Source: Acanthosoma haemorrhoidale
Lineage: Eukaryota; Arthropoda; Insecta; Hemiptera; Acanthosomatidae
Reading direction: 5' to 3'
Assembly (NCBI GenBank): GCA_930367205.1
Contig: OV884012.1
Span: 31,096,796 to 31,160,795 of the forward strand
DNA length: 64,000 nucleotides
Each line of letters begins with the position of its first letter. Positions within the stretch are counted from its first letter, which is position 1. Shown here piece by piece: positions 24,536 to 37,246 of the stretch. The notes under the pieces were generated by a model that saw only the letters and a program-made list of their open reading frames with translations, searched no databases and was not told where the DNA came from. The position numbers were made by a program, and so were the translations under genes.

Positions 24536-27210
24536 GTATTCTGGATTTTAGTCCTCCTACCGAGAGCAGCTTACCATGGTTTGGAAAATTCCCCGCCAGC
24601 TGTTAAACTTATTTCTGGCTTTTCCGACTGATTGAGTTTTCTACCTCTCTTCTCTTTATAGAGGACGGGTCAAAGTGAGGTCAGCATTCTTGTGCTTATC
24701 TTCTGCTCTATGCATATAGAACTCCAGTTGACAGGGTACTAAAATTATGGCACTTGACTTTCACCCTGAAATTGTGATTTCTTACTATTAACTACTTTAC
24801 TTTGACCTAAGAAATCCCTCACTGGCAAGTTGAATAGGCTACGTCTTACGTTGCCTTAACTCAGAAATAAAGCCATATGATTATATATTTTTTAATGTGT
24901 AAAATACAGGTACCATTAACAATATCATCACTAATATAAATGTATCAATAATATGTATATGCTCAATAATATGAAGCTGTCATCTAAACATTATTGTTAT
25001 TCATAATGGGCTTAGTCCTAGTATATTTTGTTTCAAAACTTTGCAAATGTTTTGAAAATGTAATTTTTATCTTTTTTCTTGTTCTGAATAAATGAGTTTC
25101 ATAAAATTTTCAATTATGATTGGAAATTAAATAATATTACATGATTCACACCCAGATAAAAAACAATTTATATTTGCTTTGTTTTTTAAATAAACTAGGT
25201 TACTGACCTAGAAATTGTGCATACCAAAGAAATATAAATTGAAATATACGTGTTCTGTACCAGTGAGTCTCTAGCCTCTGATCTATTCTCAAAAGCCAGG
25301 TTACTTCACCAGAATTAGGAACCAACATCCAACTTCCGATCTGCTTCTGTGGGTGACCGGAGATCATAAGTTCATGAACTTTATACCGATTGATCCCGAT
25401 GGCTGATTTAATTAATTTAATAATCTCACTTCTGGTTTTGACAAATCAGTCCTCTTCTGTCTATCGCTATCTGAATGAACAAGTGGTCAGATATAAAATA
25501 CGATTTATTCAGTACTAGTCGTAGAAAATTGACTGTTCATTAGTCATTTTTATTTTAATATTTCAACTATACAAACTGAGATTTATCTACGCCTTTGATC
25601 GTACCTAAAACACGGTTGTAGGTTTACCCCTGGAAAAGGTGAAACGAAAACCTTGTTAAAAATAAACTGAGGACACGTCAATAAACGACTCCTGGCCATG
25701 CCAGGGGTCATGTTCGTATAATTCGAAAAATAAAAACAATGACCAAACTTTACTAATATGATTACAAAAGTTTAATGGAGTAAGTTATATTTAAAGAAAC
25801 CGCGATGTTTTTCCGAAGAGCATTAAGCCCTATACAATCCGGCAAAGTTGTACAATAACTTCTTAATGCCTTCTGAATAACAAGATATTTGGAATACACT
25901 CTCTTCGTGGTGAATATTTGGAAACAGTTCATAAATATATGTATTGTGAACTATTTCGAACTACAACACCTATGGACTATGTACGGCTAGGTAGCGCATA
26001 ACGAACTTTACAACAAAGAAACCGGTTTTCAAAATGTGATATAAATTATTCTATTAAACTTTTTTCTCCTTACCTTAGAATACTTTTTTTTTTTATGTAT
26101 TATGTATTATAATTCATGATTATTTTTAAAAGGATATCTGCGATTTTAACAGTGATTGAATTTTTGGATTTTAAGTTTTTTGATCTCCTATAATTCAATT
26201 ACTTTATGAGACAACTAATACGGTATTTTAATATTGAAAAAAATTATTAACTTTTCATCAAGGCTTTTAATAATTTCTATTTCTTGGTTCTCTATTGCCA
26301 CCAGGCTGCTGCAGAAGGAATGAATGAGATGGTCATACATGCTTATGTGATCTCTTGTTCTTTTAAGTTGTTTGGAATGTTTGAGTAATATTTTTAATTT
26401 GATATTTATAATTTGTTTTGCCTATTTTCATTATGGAATAGTGTCATTAGCGTGATTTATCACTGAATATCTAAACAACCAGAGTTCCACTACTATGCAT
26501 AGTTGTTAGTATCACATTACTGTCAATTACGGTCGATTTTCTGCTATTTCCTACTCCCCCCTTTATTTCATCACAATGAACAGCGGTAGCTCTATATGTC
26601 CAGGATGATATTAGTTAACCCGAGCCCTAACTCGTAGAGCTGCTAATTACCAAATGGCTGATAGACTGGTTCACTAATCTGATGTATGGGACGTTTGGTT
26701 TATGGTTTATTAGTGTAATTATTCAAATGGCGTAATGGAGGGGGCAACCGCAGTCTGCCAGGGCATCATGTAGTATTCCGTTAATATTTATCGCGGTTGA
26801 TTGGCCTCACCTCCCTTCACTGGTAAAAGTCTGACATAATCACAATGGAGCATTCAATCCCATGGTCCCTCGAGGAGAATAACTACTTGATCCATGGAAT
26901 TTTCATATTTATACATCTTAAATGGGCCCGATCTTATTATTATTATTTTTTTTAATTATATACAAAACGATCAGGAGATTGCACGGACTTCCCAAAGTAA
27001 GAATCACAAGGCACCCTTCACGAAACTGACGAGGAGTTTGTATCTAGATTCACTTTTAGATTGTAATGCAAACTCTAAATGCCCCGTACCTGCGTGAAGG
27101 GGTCTTTCTTGGGCTCTGAAAAAATTATAAATAGCCTTTTATTTAAATGCAACTCACCACTGCGCGCTCATACAGTGGATTCCTATTGGGGATATTTGTC
27201 ATTTGTAATT
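24536..27210. other. No recognisable gene
   Basis: Mostly AT-rich with slightly more balanced patches (about 25250-25480 and 26560-26900). No frame, motif or shared repeat was recognised in them. Confidence 0.45.
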
Positions 27211-27305
27211 GCGCCTTCGGCTCCACGTGGTGCGACAGTGGTGACAGGTTGGACATAGCTGCAAAACGGGGTCGTATTTTACTTAAACTTTATTTATTAT
27301 GATAT
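27211..27305 (+). repeat. 95-bp direct repeat, copy 1
   Basis: The repeat starts at a GCCTTCGGCTCCA block, where GAGCC/GGCTC can form a small UUCG-looped hairpin. It ends in ACTTAAACTTTATTTATTAT. Its partner lies exactly 600 bp downstream. The last 65 bp differ at one site, while the first 30 bp carry about eight differences. Confidence 0.85.
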
Positions 27306-27810
27306 ATGGAAGCTGTTATTTATTACTTTATAAGGTCGCACCCTTTACAGGTGGAAATGGTCTGCTATAGCGTCGCACAATGTCTTCAATAATATTTGCG
27401 AAAATGAGTTCTCTTAGTCTTACAAATAAGATTTATGAAAGAGTCGCAGTGTTAGAGTTTGAAATGGTGGGGTCCATTATTTTACAAGATGAAAAGGAAA
27501 TTTGTGGATTATAAGGTGATATTTTCTATTTAGAACGATTTTGTTTTATCAACTAGTCGATCAAAAACTGATATATTTTTACTCACACGAAGCTGAAATA
27601 ATTTTATTTCTTCGTTAAATTATACATGAAATTAAGGACAAGTATAATAATAAAAATACGAGGTCCGGAGGTGTGCTAGGGTGTTCTTTCTTGAATACTT
27701 ATTACCCTAAAAATAACTAAGTAGTTTATTGCTATAAACTTATTTATTAATTTTTCTAATTCGGCTTTTCTAAAGGATTTAGCAATTGATTTAGTTGAAT
27801 TTGCGTATTT
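27306..27810. other. Spacer between the two 95-bp direct repeats
   Basis: AT-rich with no open frame of note. If the repeats are termini, this would be the body of a small element. Confidence 0.4.
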
Positions 27811-27905
27811 GAGCCTTCGGCTCCATGCGGTGTGATATTAATGACAGGTTGGACATAGCTGCGAAACGGGGTCGTATTTTACTTAAACTTTATTTATTAT
27901 GATAT
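27811..27905 (+). repeat. 95-bp direct repeat, copy 2
   Basis: Partner of 27211-27305 at a constant offset of 600 bp. GACAGGTTGGACATAGCTGC and the flanking GTCGTATTTTACTTAAAC are shared exactly. In this copy the GAGCC-TTC-GGCTC hairpin is perfect. Confidence 0.85.
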
Positions 27906-30113
27906 TTCTTTTTTCGTAAACATTTTTAATGTCTCACTAACCAAGAAAAAAAACAACAAATTTTTTTCAATTATTTTCCTTCATCTTAACCTAAAAAATA
28001 CATTTGATTCCTGAGTGTTGTAAAATAAAAATATCAGATTGACAGGAGAATTTTTAAATACAAAAGCACGTATTTGTTGAAAGTAAAGCCTCTCCTAGCG
28101 AGCTCAGTGATCACATATTTATTTCCAGATATTTTTTGTGGTTATATCTTTATTTTATTTTTGCCAATAATCCACGACAAAATAAAATGCGAGCAGCTTT
28201 CCCGAGTAAGCATTTTTTAGCGCCTGGTTATTCTAGTCTCAGATTAAATGAAATATTTTTAGACCCTTTTTTACTATTTAAACAGAAATATCATCAAAAA
28301 TGCCATTACCTTAGTCATGACTACAAGCAAGGTGGACGCTTCCACGCAGCAATATACCTCCATATTCTTCACGCTTTGAGTATCCAATATCATACATCTC
28401 CTTTTTAAACATAGAAGCTATCTCCATGAATTGTTGTCAGTTTAAATTCGTGATGTATCTCCTTATAACCAACAGTAGCTTGTGTTGACCGGTGATCCTT
28501 ATCGTTTTAATAGGATCCCTAAATTTGATTTATCGTCAGTTTGAGAGATTTAACAGGTTTCTACCTGATGGGTAGTAGGTCTTCGGGACGCTTATACGTG
28601 GAATGAAATAAACTGTACCAAAATTTTTTTTTCCATAATCTATATTTCCTTAAAGTTATTAACATTCATGCTTTGGGCTCGAGGATTTATATTAGATTTT
28701 TTTCGCTTTTCGCTTGACTCCAGACATCTAAGGTAATTTAACCATGTAAAGTCATGAGCACGCGACGTCTACTTACAACACATGGAACGCAGCTTTTTTA
28801 ACTCACAGATGTTATTTACGTCAGTTTTAATTGAATCATTGATGTGGGTTTTGGTCTTTGTGATGTATGTGAATGTCTGTTGTCTATTAGCTGTTGTTGC
28901 GTTCACTTATTTTGGCTGTGGAATACAAAGCATCTGTCCTTCACGGTTTCGTTAATCCTAGTTGTGTATACATCAATTGTGTATGAGCGTGAATCCTACA
29001 TGGGTACGAGGGTGATGTGGCAAAGCATTAGCGATTGTATAGCTAAAAAAGTTTGTAGTTTGATGTGTACCATAGTGGCTTTTAAACAGTTTTTGGGTCT
29101 TTTGTTTCATAATCATAACATCGTTCCATGGTCGTTTGGGTTGTTGTTGTTTTTTTTTTGTTGTTGAACTGGGTCAGTCCCGTTAATCCGAAGATCGTTT
29201 TGGATAATGTCGGGGAATTATACCATTAGACATTTTCACCGCATAGATAACATTTATTTCCGTTTTTAATTTAATTCGTACAGCTATTTGATTCTTCTCG
29301 TGAGCCCTATCCAGTGCCACCAGGTTCCTAAAGGAGAGAGGGAAATTAAAATATTAATAATATTGTGTGTTGTCAACGTTATTTCAGATTTGAATGGATT
29401 GAAGCATAAAATTACTTCTTGCATTTGGCCTCAATAGCAGATTTGGTTCTTGAGAAAATTTCAATTAATTTCATGCTAATTGTATTTATAAAAGCGATGT
29501 ATGATCACAGAAGAGCATGACATTTAAATGTTTGTGGTATAGAAAGATGATTTAGTAATATAAATTGGAAATACCGAATTCCGCCAGTTAAAGAGATTAA
29601 ATGAAAATAGATTCTCGATAAATGTAATCAAATAATTTTCAAACAGGTTGGGGGAAACCTACGTACGTCAAGCCTTCTGTGGCCGTCCAAGCATGAAATG
29701 AAACTAGAGGGGGTGAGATGGCGGGCAAAAGAGATATAGAATTCCCTTTGATAAATGGCGAGAAGGTCTCATCGAGGGATACGGGGCTGGTCATCCTTCA
29801 AGGCTTTAACACTACCACAATCGTTATTACTGCTGCGGCTTCTTAGGGCGGTAAAGGGATTCGGTGTGTTTTACCACCACGCTGTAGGACCGCCTCATTA
29901 ACATATTCTATCTCGAGAATAGCCTTTCCTGTTCTATTATTGCAACTTTACACAGAATAAATATAAAAATCCTCGCACAACACCATACTTCCAATAAACA
30001 TTCTTTGTCTGTACACATCTACGGTATAAACCGAAGTTTAACTTTATTCATAGATTAACTCAACGATGAAGGATCTTTCATAGTAAGTAATGTTTTTTAT
30101 ATACTAAAATTAT
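27906..30113. other. No recognisable gene
   Basis: Two long open frames (28136-28408 and 28844-29167, plus) are hydrophobic and low-complexity, with no motif. The second ends in a poly-T run giving phenylalanines. I treat both as chance. Confidence 0.45.
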
Positions 30114-30968
30114 AAAGACCCTTCCAATAGGGGCTTCCAAACTTTGGCAGTTGATAGCGGCCATATTGTTGAAGCAGCACCTGTCGAATTGGCTGTCATT
30201 TATTCAGTCTGTTTTGCCAAATCTCCATGGACGGATATAGCGTTCAACAACACGTGCAAATGATAAAATTGTTTTATCCGTATGGGTGATATGTTCGGGC
30301 AAGGTTCCACGGTCACCATAACCGTCCTACCGAGACGACTATTCACAGTGTGGTGAATAAATTTTTAGTTCACTGATTTAGTAAACAATCAATCAATACC
30401 CGTACGTTGACGAAACGCAAGATCTGCCGAAAACATCGCCGCTGTCCGTGAGAGTGTGCAGGAGAATCCGAGGCAGTCGATTTCGCGTCGCTCACAAGAA
30501 CTCAGTCTTTTGCAGTCCACAACTTGGCGAATTTCTCGTCGTGGCTTGGACCTGCACCCATACAACTGACCTAAGAGCTGAAGGTAAACGACCAGATACA
30601 ACGACCTGTGGTCATCTCACGTGGAGATGATGTGAACAGGCCGGAGATTCGTGCGATTTGACCCCGTTAGGCTTTTTCTTGTGGGGTTTCCTTATGTCGC
30701 AGGTCTATGTGAATAAGCCACAAATCACAGCGGTCCTCAAAGCCAACAAACATAACCCATACCATTGGTCAAATTCAGCCTGATTTATGCGCCAGAGTCA
30801 TGGAATATTGGACATTTTGGATGCGCGCCACCTAGCGAAGCAACGGTGTTATATTCCATACATAATGGCATCAATAGGCCTTTCAAACGAATAAAAAATT
30901 TCAATGTTATCTCACACACACTTTGTTTTATTAAAATTTAAGGATGGAAAGCGCTTAATGAAAGACCT
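30114..30968 (+). mobile_element. Mariner-type transposon, internally deleted and dead
   Basis: Translation from an ATG at 30227 gives MDGYSVQQHVQMIKLFYPYG, then a stop. In shifted frames come NRPTETTIHSVVNKF, NTRTLTKRKICRKHR, RESVQENPRQSISRRSQELS and TTWRISRRGLDLHPYN. This is the correct order of the two helix-turn-helix halves of the DNA-binding domain in the insect mariner-like family. It then jumps directly to VISRGDDVNRPEIRAI and FFLWGFLMSQVYVNKPQI, the third catalytic Asp region (normally DVNWPPRSCDLTPLD.FLWG). The two central catalytic Asp blocks are gone, so roughly 500 bp are deleted at about 30585-30600. The end, GVIFHT, is the usual C-terminus. Degenerate terminal inverted repeats can be aligned (about 30114-30145 against 30937-30968). 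Stops and frameshifts confirm it is inactive. Confidence 0.85.
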
Positions 30969-33477
30969 ATTTACTGTTTGACTATTTTATTTTTATAATT
31001 TATAACATAGTTTATATTTGCTAATATATTATTCAACTATGTACTTTAACGTTCAAAATTAATTTATTAGTTTTGTATTTGAGAAATGTTGAGGAATTAT
31101 TCAGGTACGATCGTACGCCGGCCAATTCATAAAAAGGATTAATTATTTTCCTGCTTTAAAGTGAATCATTTACTTTCATCTTTAAAAAAAGAAAAGATGA
31201 AACAGTAATATCGGACTATACAATAAACTGAAAATCCTGAGTTACGAAGATGGGTAATCAACAACCAGCCTTCTTCTGACTTCGAGAACTCGACAGAAAT
31301 CATTAGAAAATTACTTTTTTAAATGTTCTTAGTTCTTTTAGTATTTTTTTTAAATTACTGTTTTACATGTCTTTATAAAGTTCTGAAATTAGGAATTCAC
31401 AGTGAGTCGTGAATTCAGATATGATTACATGTATTTGTTGGGATTTCGGCTTCAGTTGATGAAAAAAAAATGTTAGATTTCCAATAACAGCATCTTAAAG
31501 GCATTTCAATCAAATCAATATGGTTTATGTATTCCATAATTTTTATATGATGAAAAAAAAAAATAGGGGGATGCCTCTGATCCTTTGATAGAATAGTTTC
31601 ATACTTCCCCTTATTTTATTTACTGTCATATATATAATGTCTAAAGAAACAAATTTGATTCGTGGTCTTGTAACTCACTACTGGAAAAGGGATTGAGTGC
31701 GGATATGTCAACTTCTCGATGAGGTAGCCCTTCAGTGTTTGTGTACCCAGGGATTTGTATGAGACCACACAATGATTAGCGGGATTGCCATCGTTTGTAT
31801 ATTAACTTATGGAGCAAATTAGTTTTATTCACAAGAACGTTTGTAGCAGCCTAGTATATCACATGAATAAAGAAGTTTGAATCCAAGGCAATTTCGTACT
31901 CATTCAAAAGTTTTTCAATAGGTGAAGCAACCATATTATGCTGTTCCGTATGGTTGGAGGCTCACTTGATTAGGACATTAAATAATATGGCACCCCTTAG
32001 AACAGCTGTTATTGAAATTTAAGATAATGGCCGTAAAAAAAACACTTTAATTTAATTTAAATTAAACACTATCATTCATTGTTACTTTTTTTTTTTTTTG
32101 AAGAGGAAAAAATAAAAAAAAAATAGTGGGCACATACAATATGCATGGTCATATAAAGCTAATTATAGCGACATTGCGTTATTATTAATAATGAGAAGAA
32201 TACTTAATCACAGCAAATAAAAAACAATAATATAGATGTATAGAATGTAAATAATAATATTTAAAATGAATGCATAATTCATAGGTTGTCCTTTAGGAGG
32301 TGTTGGAACAGAAGGTTTTAAAGGTACATAAGGATGAATGAAGCATGGTGGATTTAAACAACTATTTTCAGAGAGTGGTGGAGTAAGAAAGAAAGGATAT
32401 ATTATAAATCTTAAGTTTGGACTTCTAAATAACATGTCAATATAACAGTAGATACTTTATAATTTATAAGAATTTCCCTTTTGGCAATGAGAACACAATA
32501 TATATATATATGTGCCAGGTTCAATCACCCTTCCAATATCCCTAACACTCAGAAAGTTTTGTCTCAAAAAGGAAAGAAAGGGTTTGATTGATTCTGCCCC
32601 GTTAATTCATTTAAGGTAAACAACAAATTCTTTTTAAGAATATCAAAGTTGATGGTGCTAAGGAGTAGGATGGAGACGTACTTTAAATTAAATAAGCTCA
32701 CGAATAAACATGCCTAAGGACTTTTCAAAGGGGAAGGTCCGTTTGAAAATTACATCTGCCAAACGCAATTTTCCGCATCGGCGATAGAGAATGCCCAAGG
32801 AGAATGTCTAGTTCTGTTATTCAACACCAGAAACGCTAGGTCTACAAACAACCTCAAACATTTGTTTGCTCCTATCTGTTTCCTTCCATAGCCCAGTCAT
32901 AAAATATATATATTTACTGCTGATTCCTATTTATAACTAGACACTTGGAATACAAAGTCAAAAGTTGAGACTTTCTCAATGTAATGTATATTTAAAAATT
33001 CTTTTTCAGTGGTGTCTCCTTTTTCTGTAAAATGGCGAAACTAACTAAAAAATGAAAAATATATATATATATATATTTGCAATAAAGTTGCAATTTCAAA
33101 AGTTCGTGGTTTCGAATGGAGGGAGACAGGTAATTGGAAAATAAAGTTTCAACTAAATGGCCGGAACTAAGTGACAGGTATGATTTAATTATTGATTCAT
33201 ATTCCAGGCCTCATTTTGTGTTTCAAATTCTGTGTTTTTTTTCTATTCTAGCTTATTTCTGTTTTTTAGCTTTTATTTCCGTTTGTATTATTAATACGAC
33301 TCGCTTTGAAATGTTTCCCTGATCCAATACCATATGGAACCAATATACGAAATTAAGGGATTTGCTTTTAACGGAATCGTTTTTTTCTGCTCAAAAACTC
33401 CTACTGGCTTAATTTGTTCACTTTAGTTTTAGGTCATAGGTTGGATTAAATATGTTGCTGTTACTAATAATTAGTAA
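30969..33477. other. No recognisable gene
   Basis: AT-rich with several short (AT)n tracts (about 32500-32512 and 33060-33077). The longest frame (32435-32208, minus, 75 codons) is proline- and isoleucine-rich with no motif. Confidence 0.5.
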
Positions 33478-33515
33478 TTTTTTTTTCTCAGCTCTCAAAC
33501 TTTGAAAATGTAGGA

Positions 33516-34300
33516 TGTAGTGACCCTAACTACATAAGTGTTAAATCACCCTATACTCTGGTGCATATATAATGTATTGTAATTAGATGTAAAACATGGT
33601 AAGAGCTTTTTCTGGTATAAATCATGGAGAGATCGGAAGTCGTATAACAAGGCACAGAGAGTCGAAGGTCGTCTGCAATAAACCTGAGGGTAAGCCACCT
33701 GCCCCCTCATAAAACGGAACCGGTAGACATTTGGTCACCTTCCGGTGGTCATAAAACCTAAGTAGGTGAGTCCCTAGCAGCTATAAAACACACCCTTTTA
33801 GACCAGCAGTCATAAACTTAAGGGGGATTGGCCACCTGGGCATCATAAAACAGGGGAAATAATATTTAAATCAGCGGGTTTCGCCCTGTAGAGCCACTCT
33901 TTCCCAGTCTCTTCATCTCCTCAGCCGCACTGCTCGGTTGCTTTACGCCAGGGCCGCTTGGCCCTGGAAGGCAGACACTTAGACTACTCGTCAGCCTACT
34001 CTCTCTTCAGCGCCGCTGAGCCCGTCACCCTATTTCTCAGCCGCCTTGCAGACCCTCTGGCGCCTTGACCTGTTACGCTGCCGGGCCCTCGCCCAAACTC
34101 TGAAAACTGGTCTTATTCTTTATGATACCTCTGAACCTCTTCTCCTGAACACAGTGTATTGTCGGGACACATCCCTATCAATAAAATGGCGTCAGATATT
34201 AACGCCGACATGGAACATGGTCCATGTTATAAACTACAACAATCCGCACTTGTCACCAGGGCTAGAGTGATTAGGCACTCCCCTAGTGGCAACCCCGACT
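33516..34300 (+). mobile_element. Solo LTR inserted in the family B 3' UTR
   Basis: It begins TGTAGTGACCCTAACTACAT, nearly the same start as the solo LTR at 9044, and ends GGCAACCCCGACT, matching that LTR's GACGACCCGACA except for the last base. Internal blocks TCTCCTGAACACAGTGTATT and GTCACCAGGGCTAGAGTGAT are shared. Flanking five-base repeats are TAGGA (33511-33515) and CAGGA (34301-34305), 4 of 5 identical. It has no coding content. GGCAGACACTTAG and GCCGCTTGGCCCTGG mark a GC-rich middle part that differs from the other copies. Confidence 0.85.
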
Positions 34301-34353
34301 CAGGATAAGGGAAAAATAAAGGAAAATTTATTTAGGGGGAACGGCTCCTTTTA

Positions 34354-36961
34354 CTAGGAGGACCTATTTGAAGGTAATTGAAGGGGTAAAGGAATTATGA
34401 AGGAATTAAGGAGTGTGCAAGATCTCGGTAGAGGTGTATGTAAATGTAAAGTGGTGATAGTACACTGATGGGTGAGCCTAGGATTTGTCATTCCGTTGGT
34501 TAGCTGTGGTGGGTACCTGCCAGGGTCGTGTTGGTTAGTCAAGGGCCGTAATGTCCACCATCTTGTCCTATAAGCATTCCTAGATCGAGTGAGTTGCCAT
34601 CTTGCCGGTAGCGGTGGGGGTTCCACGTCACGGAATAGGGGGTTTTGGCAGTATTTCATCGAGTCGAATAACTTAATCTGTCTTCTTCTGATGGCTTAGG
34701 TGATGGTGGGGACCTCGAACTTTTCGTGGATGTATGGAGCCTTTATTTCACGGAAATGGGTGTCCCATAGTGCCGAGCGCAGGATGTTGTTCTTGAAGTG
34801 CTGGAGTCTTGTTATGGTGCTGGTGTGGAGAAATGGAAAAAGCGTAGTTCCAAACAGTAGGCCTCAGGACGCACTTATATATCAACAGTTTCAGCCTCAG
34901 GGATATAGCTGGGCTTGTGATGGGGTGCTGGAGAGAGTAGTAAGTCCTACGTACTCTTTTCAGTTTCTTCTGCAGATGTGTGCCGAACGTCATGTAGACA
35001 CATGACAGACATGGCAGACGCCAAGGTTGATCCCTAGGTAGTATATGCCATTAGTGAGTTTGCAGTCAGTCCCGTCTAAGTTGTAGCTGGTTGGGAGCTT
35101 TCTTTTCCCATGCTGGAAGACAATCCCTTAAGTCTTGGCCGGGTTCACCTGAATGTTGACGGCTCGTAGCCTGTCAGCGATTAATTGACATGCACCCTCT
35201 GCAGTCTTTACCGCTTTCACTGGGTTAAGGCTGGGGCTGTAGACTCCTATGTTGTCCGCATACCCTGCCACCTCACAGTTGGAGTATGATGCTTCTACTA
35301 TGTGCGCGGTGCATAAGTTAAAAAGTAGGGGTCCCAGCACCGACCCATGGGGTACTCCAATGATACCTGGTACCACTCTGGTGGTAGATTTGGTTCCTAT
35401 TCGCACCGAAAAAGTTCTGCCTGCGAGATAGGAAGCCATTATGTCCTGTAGTTGCACTGGGAAGTCATGATCGTTCTGACATATTGTATTGTGCGATGAT
35501 CATCGCAGTGACTTTTAAGTTTTACCAGATTGCAGTTGGAACTGAGGCCTTTACTGAAGCCAATCTATTGTGGTAAGATAATGTCTTGAGAGTCGCAGTG
35601 CCAGAGTCGCTAGATGGTTGTAGAGAATCCTCTCGTAGATCTTTGACAATTGAGCCAGCAGACTGATGGGCCTGTAGTGAGCTGACTCGTATCCACTTTT
35701 GCCCAGCTTTAGCAGTGGGACGCCTAAGCCTTGCTTCCATGTCTGGGGAAAATAGTGTAGTCACAGTGAAGAATTGATGATAGTCACTATGTGGGATATT
35801 CCCTTCCGTGGTAGCTGCTCAGAAGAGTGTTCTGGATGTCATCATCCCCTGGTGCTCTGATCCTCTGGTACGACGAATGCATGCTGCAACCTGGTAGTAG
35901 AAGGTCTGTATGGTGGTGGGGGTGGGGTCTGCTCGCTGTCACTATCCCCCCCTCAGGTGGCTGCCTGCTCTGCAGCAGGAATGAACTGCTGTCTACTAGT
36001 ATTACTGTATTCTTCTTGGTTACAGTGGTTTTCACCAGCCGCCAGAAAGCTTTGTAGTCACTGTGTAGACGATCACCCCATATAGAGCGCTTTCACCGGA
36101 TCATCAGAGATATAATCTGGGTTCTGAGAGCGTTTATCACCGGTATCAGATCTTTGTCCTTTATCCGAAACTACCAGTTTTTGATATTATTACGTTGCGG
36201 TATCAGTAGCAGGATGTGTTCCGGCAGCTTCCTCAGGGAAGTAGGTACCAGGGTGAATTTCGGTATTGAGGCATGAGCGGCTCGGACTATAGTCTCCTGC
36301 AAGTGATAGATTGCGCTGTCTATATCCCAAGTATGTCTCAGAGGTACAATTGGGGGCAATTCGACACTAATGAGATGTCAGTATTAGACTCAATTTGCCT
36401 ATTGGTTCTCACGTAGCAGGTGGCTATTATATGGAATATTACCATATACTGGAATATTATTATACGTAGCGTATAGGCCGATAGTCCGAAGATTCCATCG
36501 AAGTCGAGTGCCGAGCACCCAGTAACTCGATGGGGTTGTTGAGTCAGGAATAGGTCCGGTGTGGAGATCCTATCTGGGTCGCCATACTGTCGAAACGTCG
36601 GTACGCCTGGGTGGATCACTGTGAACGGCGTCTTAATGATATATCTGCTGAGGGCGTTAGCCCTTGTGCCATTCCACCAGCTATGCTTGGCTTTGAGGTC
36701 TCCAATAATGACGTGTCTATTGCCTTTGCTGATCTGCGTGAGCTGAAGCCTGCCTGGCTAGAATAGCACGCCCCCTGTGGTTGTTTCTGTGTCCTTCCGG
36801 TAAGTAGAGTAGCCTAGGAAACGACAATACCAGTCCTTTTTCAGTCTGGTATCTGTTAGAACTGCTACACTCGGGTTATGGCAGGGCAATATTGCTTCGA
36901 CGTCGACCTGTTTGGGCCTAAGGCCGCAAACGTTATAATTTAGAATATTGTGCCCGATCAT
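34354..36961 (-). pseudogene. Family B ORF2: endonuclease and reverse transcriptase, inactivated
   Basis: ORF2 probably starts at the ATG at 36961 (MIGHNILNYNVCGLR), matching the '(L)..NVNGLR.K' start of Jockey-type AP endonucleases. The catalytic Glu of the usual TETRL block is Asp (TDTRL). Then come GGVLF, VPTFRQYGDPDRISTPDLFL (endonuclease C-terminal part), PEHILLLI, and RT blocks SLLAQLSKIYERIL, VPHGSVLGPLLFNL and AGYADNIGVYS. The RT motif is YADN instead of YADD: the second catalytic Asp codon at 35251-35253 encodes Asn. The C-terminal region (34659-34354) is proline- and arginine-rich. The original protein has been split into about ten pieces by stops and frameshifts. No RNase H is visible, as expected for the Jockey clade. 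Confidence 0.85.
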
Positions 36962-37246
36962 GGAGTAGCTGTTCTCTCGAACACTTTCAATAAGACCAGC
37001 CAACTGTGACGTCAGCTGATTCATGGTGGTTATTATGGCACCTAACATGTTGAACATGGCACCCATATTTGAAGTGGTTTCAGCCGAGGGTGCGGGAAAC
37101 TCTTCGGTGATCAGGTGCTGCCCAGAGGCCACCTGGTGCTGGTCGAGGTGGGGGTGCCGGAGCGTATCTGGCGGCCCTTGGTGGTACAATTGTGTTGGGC
37201 CTGGCGTCGAAACTCCATTGCCTGCATCAGTTTTATTCTTTAGGCG

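Noticed and set aside
28844..29167. 107-codon hydrophobic frame, considered as a membrane protein
   Set aside because: Cys/Leu/Phe-rich text derived from T-rich DNA, with no start context, motif or splice signals. More likely chance.
34700..35431. Plus-strand open frames opposite the family B RT
   Set aside because: They overlap minus-strand text with clear RT motifs (GSVLGPLLFN, AGYADN). They are by-products of the real coding strand.
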